From NCBI GenBank assembly GCA_017881765.1, contig JADGQN010000234.1, forward strand, positions 1-7,545: 7,545 nt of DNA. Reading direction: 5' to 3'. The notes below the pieces were generated by a model, which was not told the DNA's origin, did no database searches, and saw only the letters and a program-made list of their open reading frames with translations. Numbering within the stretch: position 1 is the stretch's first letter; each line of letters opens with the position of its first letter. Positions 1 to 6,035 of the stretch are shown here, one piece after another. The translations under genes and the position numbers were made by a program. Origin of the DNA: Syntrophobacterales bacterium (GTDB taxonomy: Bacteria > Desulfobacterota > Syntrophorhabdia > Syntrophorhabdales > WCHB1-27).

Positions 1-303
1 AGTGTATTGGTGGAAAATGTAATCGCGGAAATGCCTCATGTTTTTGATGTAGCGGTAATTGCCAAGCCCGACGAAAAGTGGGGAGAGATTGTGAAAGCTA
101 TCGTTACCGTTGAGCCCGATGAAGAGATAACCTCAGGACAGGTTATTCAATGGTGTAAAGACCATCTCACCGGTTTTGCAGTTCCCCGGGAAGTCGAGTT
201 CGGTGAAGTTCCACGTACGGCAACAGGAAAAATACAGAAGGGTGTTTTGAAGGCACGGGAAATAGAACTCGCGAAGAAGGCAAAGGAACAAAACGCAGCT
301 TGA
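1..303 (+). CDS. AMP-forming acyl-CoA synthetase, C-terminal part (5' end outside window)
   Basis: This is the last 100 codons of an adenylate-forming acyl-CoA synthetase, which activates a carboxylic acid with ATP and CoA through an acyl-AMP intermediate in the cytoplasm. The frame is open from base 1, so the gene begins upstream. Visible family marks are V-E-N-V-I-A-E-M-P-H-V right after where the A8 hinge motif should be, then AVIAKPDEKWGE, and the closing A10 motif PRTATGKIQK. The lysine of TGK (codon 229-231) is the residue that positions the substrates in the adenylation step; in acetyl- and propionyl-CoA synthetases it is the site switched off by lysine acetylation. The stop is 29 bases before the next gene, suggesting co-transcription. 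The substrate is set by the missing N-terminal domain and cannot be told. I am confident of the family only. Confidence 0.9.
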   Translation, partial: SVLVENVIAEMPHVFDVAVIAKPDEKWGEIVKAIVTVEPDEEITSGQVIQWCKDHLTGFAVPREVEFGEVPRTATGKIQKGVLKAREIELAKKAKEQNAA

Positions 304-330
304 CAGGTCAATTCGGGGAATAGGTAATAA

Positions 331-369
331 AAATGGCAGCAATAACAGAAATGGCAGCAATAACAGAAA
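331..369 (+). repeat. Perfect 18-bp tandem duplication over the start codon
   Basis: The unit ATGGCAGCAATAACAGAA occurs twice without mismatch at 333-350 and 351-368; the 18-base period holds from 331 to 369. It duplicates the start codon and encodes MAAITE twice, so the fusion protein has two possible starts six residues apart. Only the first copy has a plausible ribosome binding site. The length is a multiple of three, so the frame is kept. Slippage during replication is the likely origin. Confidence 0.95.
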
Positions 370-2240
370 CGACGAATCTTTCCATAGAAAAGCTTAGAAA
401 TGCATACCCGGAAAAATTCGGCACGGAGAAAGCCATATTCGGGAATATCAAGCTTGGTGCTCGTGTATTTGTCGGCACTGCCTGTGGAGAACCCCAATAC
501 CTCTTAAAAGCGTTGGTGGGCTATATTGATGCATACCCTAATGCGTTCCTCGACGCGGAGTTTCAAGTAGTGTCGTTGGGCGTAGGCCCCTACAATGCTG
601 CCAAGTATAAGCAAAACTTCAGGAATAGTTCGTTCTTTATCAGCGAGAATACCCGTGAAGCCGTTAACAATGGTGAGGCGGACTACACCCCCGTATTTAT
701 GTCGGAGGTCCCTGCTTTATTCTCTCGAGGTCTGGTGCCTGTAGATGTGGCGTTGATACAGACGTCACTCCCTAGTCCCTTGGGGTTAGTAAATCTGGGA
801 GTGAGCGTTGATATTGTCAAGGCCGCTATTCAGAAGGCACGGCTGATAATTGCCCAGCCCAACAGCTATATGCCGCAGGTGCATGGAGATGGATTTATCA
901 ATGTTAAAGATATCGATTATTTCATTCCTCATGACGAACCCCTGCTGGAGTATAGTCCCAAGGTTGAAGGAGAAGTTGCTCGGCGAATTGGGCAATATGT
1001 GGCCCGCCTCGTTCAGGATGGAGATACTATTCAGGTAGGTTACGGTAGTATTCCGGATGCTCTTCTGCCGCACTTAAAGGACAAGAAACACCTGGGTGTG
1101 CATACGGAAATGATTTCTGATGGCACTATTGAACTAATACGAAGTGGAGTGGTAGATAACTCCCGGAAAACCATTAACCGTGGTAAGTCCATAGCTTCCT
1201 TCTGCATGGGTAAAAAGGAAACTTATGATTATCTCAATAATAACCCTCTGATAGAGTTAAGAACAGTAGACTATACGAACAACCCGCTGATCATTGCCCA
1301 GCACTCCAATATGACTGCCATAAACAGCGCACTGGAAATTGATCTGACCGGCCAGGCAACAGCTGAATCCATAGGGAATAAATTTTACAGCGGTGTCGGG
1401 GGGCAGGTAGACTTCATGCGAGGGGCAACTCTGGCGCCGGGCGGCAAGTGTATTTTGGTACTGCAGTCAAGCGCCATGAACGGCGAGGTATCACGTATTA
1501 CCCCGTCCCTGAAAGAAGGTGTGGGTGTTACACTTCACCGGGGTGATGTGCATTATGTGGTCACTGAGCACGGCGTTGCTTATCTTCATGGAAAAAGTAT
1601 CAGGGAGCGGGCAATGGCTTTAATAGCCATCGCCTGTCCTAAATTTCGACCGTGGTTGATGGAGGAGGCCAAGAAAAGGAATCTGATTTATAGTGACCAG
1701 GCGTTTATTTCCGGGAGACAAGGGGAATATCCGGAGGACTTGGAGACCAGACGTATCCTCAAAAATGGAGAAGAAATATTTTTCCGACCGGTGAAGATCA
1801 GCGATGAACCGCTATTGAAGGAATTCTTTTACTCGCTGTCAGCGGAAACCATGTTCCGGCGGTTCCTTTCTACCCGGAGAGACATGCCCCATGAACGACT
1901 CCAGGACTTCGTGGTTGTGAATTATGACGAAGAAACATCCATTCAGGCAATTACCCTGAAGGATGGCAAAGAAGAAATAGTTGGTATTGGCGCATATTAT
2001 CTTGATGAAAATACCTGCACTGCCGAAGTTGCCTTTGCGGTCAAAGATGCCTTTCAGAATCGAGGTATCGGTACCGAACTGCTGGAGTATCTTACCTATC
2101 TGGCTACGAAACGAGGTCTGATCGGGTTTGTGGCCGAGATATTGAAAGACAATACACCTATGCTCCATGTTTTCACGAAGGCCAATTTCGATCTGGTCAG
2201 GGTCGATAGTGATATGACTTTTATGAAAAAGACATTTTAA
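333..2240 (+). CDS. Bifunctional acetyl-CoA hydrolase/CoA-transferase fused to a GNAT acetyltransferase domain
   Basis: A 635-residue fusion. Residues 1 to about 465 form a class I CoA-transferase of the acetyl-CoA hydrolase/4-hydroxybutyrate CoA-transferase family. It shows a CoA-loop GYGSIPDAL (236-244), LGVHTEM with Glu259 at the position of the catalytic glutamate that forms the glutamyl-CoA thioester, YSGVGGQVDF (352-361) and TEHGVAYLHGKSIRER (from 411). Residues about 475-635 are a GNAT domain with the acetyl-CoA pyrophosphate-binding loop QNRGIGT (575-581). The first enzyme should move CoA between acyl-CoA and free acid; the second should transfer an acetyl group to an amine, perhaps a protein lysine. 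This fusion is a known annotated architecture, but its physiological role is, to my knowledge, unsettled. The start at 333 is preferred because AGGT at 322-325 sits 7 bases ahead; a duplicated ATG at 351 has no such site. It lies between the synthetase and dehydrogenase genes with 29- and 28-base gaps. Its G+C is lower than that of the next gene. Confidence 0.92.
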   Translation: MAAITEMAAITETTNLSIEKLRNAYPEKFGTEKAIFGNIKLGARVFVGTACGEPQYLLKALVGYIDAYPNAFLDAEFQVVSLGVGPYNAAKYKQNFRNSSFFISENTREAVNNGEADYTPVFMSEVPALFSRGLVPVDVALIQTSLPSPLGLVNLGVSVDIVKAAIQKARLIIAQPNSYMPQVHGDGFINVKDIDYFIPHDEPLLEYSPKVEGEVARRIGQYVARLVQDGDTIQVGYGSIPDALLPHLKDKKHLGVHTEMISDGTIELIRSGVVDNSRKTINRGKSIASFCMGKKETYDYLNNNPLIELRTVDYTNNPLIIAQHSNMTAINSALEIDLTGQATAESIGNKFYSGVGGQVDFMRGATLAPGGKCILVLQSSAMNGEVSRITPSLKEGVGVTLHRGDVHYVVTEHGVAYLHGKSIRERAMALIAIACPKFRPWLMEEAKKRNLIYSDQAFISGRQGEYPEDLETRRILKNGEEIFFRPVKISDEPLLKEFFYSLSAETMFRRFLSTRRDMPHERLQDFVVVNYDEETSIQAITLKDGKEEIVGIGAYYLDENTCTAEVAFAVKDAFQNRGIGTELLEYLTYLATKRGLIGFVAEILKDNTPMLHVFTKANFDLVRVDSDMTFMKKTF

Positions 2241-2253
2241 CTCACAAGATCAA

Positions 2254-2261
2254 AAGGAGGT
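2254..2261 (+). promoter_or_regulatory. Strong Shine-Dalgarno site of the acyl-CoA dehydrogenase gene
   Basis: AAGGAGGT is a full match to the anti-Shine-Dalgarno end of 16S rRNA and lies 7 bases before ATG 2269. It fixes that start and is clearly stronger than the site in front of the fusion gene at 333, so the dehydrogenase may be translated more heavily than its upstream partner. Confidence 0.85.
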
Positions 2262-2268
2262 ACCAAAA

Positions 2269-3423
2269 ATGGATTTGAAACCTACGGAAGAACAGGGTAT
2301 GGTCAGGGACATGTGTCGGAAATTCGCCGATAGGAGCCTGAAGCCGATGGCTGCCGAATACGACCGGACCCACGAGTTTCCCTGGAAGCATGTCAAGAAA
2401 CTCGGTGAGATGGGCATGATGGGAGTCGTCTATCCCGAAGAATACAACGGGGCGGGGATGGACTATCTGACCTACGCCATCGCCGTGGAAGAGATATCGA
2501 GGGGCTGCGCGTCCACCGGCACTATCATGTCGGCCCATAACTCCCTCTGCCTGTCTCCCATATACTATTTCGGTACGGAAGAGCAAAAGCAGACGTACCT
2601 TCCACGGCTCACCACAGGCGAATGGCTGGGTTGTTTTGCCATAACGGAACCGAGCGCCGGCTCTGACGCCTCAGGAACAAGAACGAAGGCCGAGCGCAAG
2701 AACGGGAGTTATATCCTTAACGGCAGCAAAACGTTCATCACCAACGGCGGCGTGGCCGACGTTGCCGTGGTGATGGCTCAGACGACAAAGATTGGCGGTA
2801 ATAAGGGCTTGTCCATGTTCATCGTCCCAAAGGGGACGAAAGGCTTCTCCGTCGGAAAGGTCGAGGACAAGCTCGGAATCTGCGCCTCATCGACCACGGA
2901 GCTTGTCTTTATCGACTGCGAGATACCCGCGGAGAACCTGCTGGGGCAGGCGGATCAGGGATTCAAAATCGCCATGCATACCCTCGACGGCGGACGCGTG
3001 GGGATAGCGGCACAGGCGGTCGGCATCGCGCAGGCGGCGCTGGATGAAGCGGCGAGATACGCTAAAGAGAGGGTGCAGTTCAACAAGTCCCTGGCTCAAT
3101 TCCAGGCGATCCAGTTTATGATCGCAGACATGGCAACTGAGATCGAAGCGTCCAGGCTCCTCGTCTGGCAGGCTGCGACCATGCTTAATACAGGCGACCG
3201 CCACAAATACTCACAGTTTTGCGCCATGGCAAAACTTTTCGCGTCTGAGACGTCCCATCGGGTAACCCACAAGGCGCTGCAGATTTTCGGTGGGTATGGC
3301 TATGTCAAGGAGTTTCCCCTGGAGAGATTCTATCGGGATTCCCGGATAACGGAGATCTATGAGGGGACCTCCGAGATTCAGAGGATGGTCATTTCCTCAA
3401 GCGTTCTGAACGCCTACAACTGA
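2269..3423 (+). CDS. Acyl-CoA dehydrogenase, short-chain/butyryl-CoA dehydrogenase-like
   Basis: A 384-residue FAD enzyme that should oxidise a saturated acyl-CoA to the trans-2-enoyl-CoA and pass electrons to an electron-transfer flavoprotein. The length is normal for the family. The N-terminal helical domain covers about 1-120, the middle beta domain about 121-220 with signature AITEPSAGSDASG (124-136), and the C-terminal helical domain the rest. Arg268 in RVQFNKSL fits the FAD-contacting arginine. The second signature runs from Q338 (QIFGGYGYVKEFPLERFYRD) and Glu365 in IYEGTSEIQR is at the place of the catalytic base in short- and medium-chain enzymes. TLDGGRVGIAAQAVGIAQAA also closely resembles clostridial butyryl-CoA dehydrogenases. 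The exact chain length or branched substrate is not certain. The gene follows the CoA-transferase/GNAT fusion by 28 bases and is probably in the same transcript. It is more GC-rich than its upstream neighbour (37 of 60 bases in 2641-2700). Confidence 0.95.
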   Translation: MDLKPTEEQGMVRDMCRKFADRSLKPMAAEYDRTHEFPWKHVKKLGEMGMMGVVYPEEYNGAGMDYLTYAIAVEEISRGCASTGTIMSAHNSLCLSPIYYFGTEEQKQTYLPRLTTGEWLGCFAITEPSAGSDASGTRTKAERKNGSYILNGSKTFITNGGVADVAVVMAQTTKIGGNKGLSMFIVPKGTKGFSVGKVEDKLGICASSTTELVFIDCEIPAENLLGQADQGFKIAMHTLDGGRVGIAAQAVGIAQAALDEAARYAKERVQFNKSLAQFQAIQFMIADMATEIEASRLLVWQAATMLNTGDRHKYSQFCAMAKLFASETSHRVTHKALQIFGGYGYVKEFPLERFYRDSRITEIYEGTSEIQRMVISSSVLNAYN

Positions 3424-3460
3424 TGCTATTTGATGTCCTCAGGGCAGAAATGGCCTTCCC

Positions 3461-3488
3461 GTGCGGCTTGCCTAAAGGCAGGTCGCAC
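3461..3488 (+). other. 12-bp hairpin between acyl-CoA dehydrogenase and CoA-transferase genes
   Basis: The arms 3461-3472 and 3477-3488 pair over 12 bp (ten Watson-Crick, two G-U) around a TAAA loop. Outside it, GGCC at 3452-3455 and 3493-3496 can extend the structure with bulges. It lies 37 bases after the dehydrogenase stop. No T-run follows, so it is not a standard intrinsic terminator. It may protect the 3' end of the upstream mRNA, weaken read-through, or be a dispersed palindromic element. Confidence 0.55.
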
Positions 3489-3604
3489 GCGGGGCCTTCT
3501 GCCGCGAGTGCGCCGGCCGCGACCGAACAAAGAGTATAAAACGTACATGACGGCGAAAACAATGTAAACAAAGCGATTGAGTAAGGCTTGGGGGAATTCG
3601 TGGC

Positions 3605-4969
3605 ATGAAAAATTGGTTGGCTGAATATAGAATGAAGGTCATTTCCGCCGAAGAGGCGGTTCAGAAAATCAAGAGCGACATGGAAGTGGTGGTATCCGCA
3701 ACGTCAGAACCCCGAGACATTATGGAGAAGTTTGAAACGGTGGAGGATGGGGTTTCAAACGTCAAGGTCTTTTCCTTCCTGACGGTCAACCCATACGAAG
3801 CTTTCGTAAACCCTGCCAAGTCGGGACAATTTGAAATGTGCAGCTGGTTTCATGGTGCATGCGCGCGCGCAGGCATGGCGGCAAGGTCCGGATGCATTTC
3901 CTATGTGCCGAATATGTTGCACAACGCAGCCATCGATTTCCTGGAAACGAGAATACCGAATATCTTCTTCGGCACCTGTACGCCGCCCGATAAACACGGA
4001 TTCGTCTCCCTCGGCCTCGGTGCCATGTATGAAAAGGATATGGTTGAGGCAGCAGAGGTGGTCATTCTTGAAGTGAATGAAGGGCTTCCCCGGGTTTTCG
4101 GCGATACTGCCGTGCACATCAACGATGTCGACTTCTTCGTCGAGAGCGGCCGTGGGCTCCTTCCACTCCCCAAGAAGGACCCCGATGAAACTGATCTTGT
4201 CATAGGTAACTACATCGCCGAGCTGGTACCGGACGGGGCCACAATTCAGCTCGGTATCGGTGGTATACCGAATGCCGTAAGCCTGAGCCTGGAAAAAAAA
4301 AGGGACCTTGGGGTACACACAGAAATGCTCGTCGATTCCATGAAGCATCTCTATGAGATAGGCGTCATCACGAACAAGAAGAAAGCACTTCACAAGGACA
4401 AGTTCGTCTGCGCCTTCATGTTCGGGTCTCAGGAGCTTTACGACTGGACTGACAATAATGTGGCCGTTTCGGTCTTAAGGGCGAGATACGTCAATGATCC
4501 CGCCGTAATACGTCAAAACTCGAAAATGACCTCCATTAACACCTGTTTCATGGTCGACCTTACGGGCCAGGTCTTCAGCGAATCCATCGGGACCCATCAG
4601 TACTCAGGAACGGGAGGACAGTTCGATACGGCGGTGGGGGCAAGGGAGGGACTGGACGGGCTGGGCAAATCGATTATCGCCTGCCGGTCGACGGCAAAGA
4701 GCGGGAAGATATCGAGGATTGTGTCGGTCGCCCCGCAGGGAACCCCGGTAACCCTTCAGAGAGGTGTGTCTGACTATATTGTCACAGAGCACGGCGTTGC
4801 GTGGCTTCGCGGCAAGACCGTGAGAGAACGGACAGAAAGCTTGATAAGCATAGCGCATCCTGACTTCAGGGAACAACTGAAAGAAGAGGCGCAGAGGATG
4901 GGGTATATGGAGATGCCTGCACAGGGGCCTTCCTATCAGCCCCTATCAGTAGTGCGCGCTTCCAAATGA
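3605..4969 (+). CDS. Acetyl-CoA hydrolase/4-hydroxybutyrate CoA-transferase family protein
   Basis: A 454-residue class I CoA-transferase without any fused domain, about the usual family length. It should swap CoA between a short acyl-CoA, often acetyl-CoA, and a free carboxylic acid via a glutamyl-CoA intermediate. Visible marks: TPPDKHGFVSLGLG in the N-terminal domain, CoA loop GIGGIPNAV (217-225), LGVHTEM with Glu240 as the predicted catalytic glutamate, YSGTGGQFDTA (333-343) and TEHGVAWLRGKTVRER (from 394). The start at ATG 3605 has GGGGGAA 8 bases ahead and gives the normal family N-terminus (SAEEAV); ATG 3632 is a weaker alternative. It shares the fold and motifs of the fused transferase upstream but differs clearly, for example GIGGIP against GYGSIP, so it is not a recent copy. 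A run of nine A at 4293-4301 lies within the coding frame and encodes EKKR. The substrate is unknown; butyrate, hydroxybutyrate or another short acid are all possible. Confidence 0.93.
   Translation: MKNWLAEYRMKVISAEEAVQKIKSDMEVVVSATSEPRDIMEKFETVEDGVSNVKVFSFLTVNPYEAFVNPAKSGQFEMCSWFHGACARAGMAARSGCISYVPNMLHNAAIDFLETRIPNIFFGTCTPPDKHGFVSLGLGAMYEKDMVEAAEVVILEVNEGLPRVFGDTAVHINDVDFFVESGRGLLPLPKKDPDETDLVIGNYIAELVPDGATIQLGIGGIPNAVSLSLEKKRDLGVHTEMLVDSMKHLYEIGVITNKKKALHKDKFVCAFMFGSQELYDWTDNNVAVSVLRARYVNDPAVIRQNSKMTSINTCFMVDLTGQVFSESIGTHQYSGTGGQFDTAVGAREGLDGLGKSIIACRSTAKSGKISRIVSVAPQGTPVTLQRGVSDYIVTEHGVAWLRGKTVRERTESLISIAHPDFREQLKEEAQRMGYMEMPAQGPSYQPLSVVRASK
4923..4949 (+). repeat. Short inverted and direct repeats at the 3' end of the CoA-transferase gene
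   Basis: AGGGGC (4923-4928) and GCCCCT (4939-4944) can pair around a 10-base loop, and CCTATCAG is directly repeated at 4932-4939 and 4942-4949. They lie inside the last codons, in the part of the protein (QGPSYQPLSVVR) beyond the conserved domain. No T-run follows. Function, if any, is unknown. Confidence 0.35.
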
Positions 4970-5225
4970 ATCTTCACTCAGGACCTGTTCTCGTTTGTCT
5001 GGCACTTGTTAGGTGACTTTCTCACCTCGCTTCCTAAAACAAGGACAAGGTGTAGATGGGAGAATACTTTTGACCCCTGTCCACATGCATAAAGGAGAAC
5101 CTCGGCCGCGGTGGAACAAAAAATGGCTATACCGTGGATGCAGGAAAGGATCAAGCGGATTGCACAGAGGGGGTCAAGAGCACCTGGAAATCTACGACAA
5201 GCCAGATAAACAAAAGGAGCCGATT
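4970..5225 (+). other. Intergenic region before the thioesterase gene
   Basis: A 256-base gap without a clear gene. It holds a 6-bp hairpin AGGTGA/TCACCT (5011-5016 and 5022-5027, loop CTTTC) without a T-run, and a GGACA/TGTCC pair at 5043-5047 and 5078-5082. A 28-codon frame from ATG 5123 to TAA 5207-5209 (beginning MAIPWMQERIKR) has GGTGG 8 bases upstream and ends 16 bases before the thioesterase start; it could be a leader peptide, a remnant or chance. The thioesterase frame itself is open back to 5013, but the added residues look non-coding. I see no convincing promoter. Confidence 0.4.
5213..5219 (+). promoter_or_regulatory. Shine-Dalgarno site that decides the thioesterase start
   Basis: AAAGGAG lies 6 bases before ATG 5226. 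It supports 5226 over the GTG at 5013, because the 71 residues in between contain no family-like sequence and the conserved CYGCG motif follows soon after 5226. Confidence 0.75.
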
Positions 5226-5696
5226 ATGACAGATAAAGCCTTGCAGGATTACTACCCCGACGATTATGCGCATTGTTACGGATGCGGCCGACTCAATGAA
5301 GGCGGGCTACAACTCAAAAGTCATTGGGATGGCGAAGAAAGCGTCTGTCATTTCACACCTAAATCCTATCACACCGGTGGTTTCCCCGGAAGCGTCTATG
5401 GCGGGCTTATCGGCTCATTAATGGACTGCCATGCTGCTGCCACCGCAGCCGCGGCAAGATTGCGCGAGGATGGTTTTTCGTTGGGCGATCAATCCCTTTC
5501 CCGATTCGTTACCGCGTCATTGAAGGTCGATTTTTTGAGACCGACGCCTATGGGGAAGGTCCTGGAATTAAGGGGAAGAGTCAAGGAGATCAAGGTCAGG
5601 AAGGCGATCGTGGTTATAACGCTGTCTGCGGAAGGCAAAGTCTGCGCACAAGGTGAAGCAGTGATGGTGCAACTGCCGGAAAGCAGGGCAAAATAA
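5226..5696 (+). CDS. PaaI-family hotdog-fold acyl-CoA thioesterase
   Basis: A 156-residue single-domain protein, the usual size for PaaI-type thioesterases, which hydrolyse acyl-CoA to free acid and CoA as small oligomers in the cytoplasm. Residues 17-28 (CYGCGRLNEGGL) match the N-terminal C-x-G-C-G motif common in this family. Residues 55-70 (GSVYGGLIGSLMDCHA) match the hotdog helix, where the usual His-Gly-Gly is Tyr-Gly-Gly and Asp67 is at the expected catalytic acid position. SLKVDFLRPTPMG (98-110) is the typical central strand. The Tyr for His change is worth noting but occurs in a variable spot. The gene stands 256 bases after the CoA-transferase and on the same strand; it may share their pathway, for example as a safety valve freeing CoA from stalled intermediates, but this is inference. 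The substrate is unknown. Confidence 0.85.
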   Translation: MTDKALQDYYPDDYAHCYGCGRLNEGGLQLKSHWDGEESVCHFTPKSYHTGGFPGSVYGGLIGSLMDCHAAATAAAARLREDGFSLGDQSLSRFVTASLKVDFLRPTPMGKVLELRGRVKEIKVRKAIVVITLSAEGKVCAQGEAVMVQLPESRAK

Positions 5697-5834
5697 CGGA
5701 ATTCCGGACACGACAGGTGAATCCCCTTGAACGGCGGCATATGATGACAACACCGACGAGCTGGCAACGGACGACGGGCTGGAGCTTTGCCGGTGGAGTG
5801 GGTGCTTAACCCCAATAACTGCAAGGAGGCATCA
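5697..5834 (+). other. Short intergenic region between thioesterase and broken flavodoxin gene
   Basis: This 138-base gap has a 10-bp perfect palindrome CGGAATTCCG at 5697-5706 directly after the thioesterase stop, an imperfect direct repeat around 5755-5785 (GACGAGCTGG, then GACGGGCTGG), and a weak GGGT/ACCC hairpin near 5800. No T-run terminator or recognisable promoter is seen. Confidence 0.4.
5823..5829 (+). promoter_or_regulatory. Shine-Dalgarno site of the broken flavodoxin gene
   Basis: AAGGAGG lies 5 bases before ATG 5835. It shows that the short reading frame here was once a translated gene and is not a chance match. Confidence 0.7.
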
Positions 5835-5970
5835 ATGCGAAAGGGAGCGGCATTGTATTGGTCCCATAGAGGCAACACAGAGAAGGTGGCACTCTGCATT
5901 CACAAAGATTTGGGGAGAGGGATTTGATGCCCTCATCAAGAAGGTGCAGGAGGCGGAATACATCAATTTT
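5835..5970 (+). pseudogene. Flavodoxin-family protein, N-terminal remnant, frameshifted and truncated
   Basis: The frame from ATG 5835 reads MRKGAALYWSHRGNTEKVAL and continues to a TGA at 5925-5927 (30 residues). ALYWS-x-x-GNTEKVA is the FMN-phosphate-binding loop of flavodoxins. In the next phase, from about 5917, the sequence goes on as GEGFDALIKKVQEAEYINF, which fits the following helix and strand of the same family. One extra base near 5914-5918 would explain the shift. The second phase ends at TAG 5971-5973, far short of a normal flavodoxin of about 140-200 residues, and the next expected strand is absent. So the gene is both frameshifted and cut off at about 5970, where base composition changes. 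Flavodoxins carry electrons with FMN; this copy cannot make a functional one. A programmed frameshift is unlikely given the truncation. Confidence 0.75.
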
Positions 5971-6035
5971 TAGTCTTATTCTCTAAACTACCAAGTATTT
6001 ATGTCAGACCTATTAGCACGTTATCATACAGTACC

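Noticed and set aside
147..497. Minus-strand frame with repeated Cys-Tyr-Cys-Cys-His
   Set aside because: The Cys-rich repeat is the reverse reading of the 18-bp duplication at 331-369 and the frame overlaps two real + strand genes.
3755..4393. 212-codon minus-strand open frame inside the second CoA-transferase gene
   Set aside because: It is a shadow of the + strand gene, which has all the family motifs; the minus translation has no recognisable domain or start site.
5008..5014. GTTAGGT resembling an integron attC core site
   Set aside because: It fits GTTRRRY, but no RYYYAAC partner is found at a proper distance and no imperfect palindrome as in attC sites is seen.
5013..5225. Longer start of the thioesterase at GTG 5013
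   Set aside because: The 71 added residues show no family resemblance, and AAAGGAG lies 6 bases before ATG 5226, which gives the normal PaaI-type length.
5741..5809. 22-codon frame MMTTPTSWQRTTGW between thioesterase and flavodoxin remnant
   Set aside because: No good ribosome binding site, no family resemblance, and within the size expected by chance.
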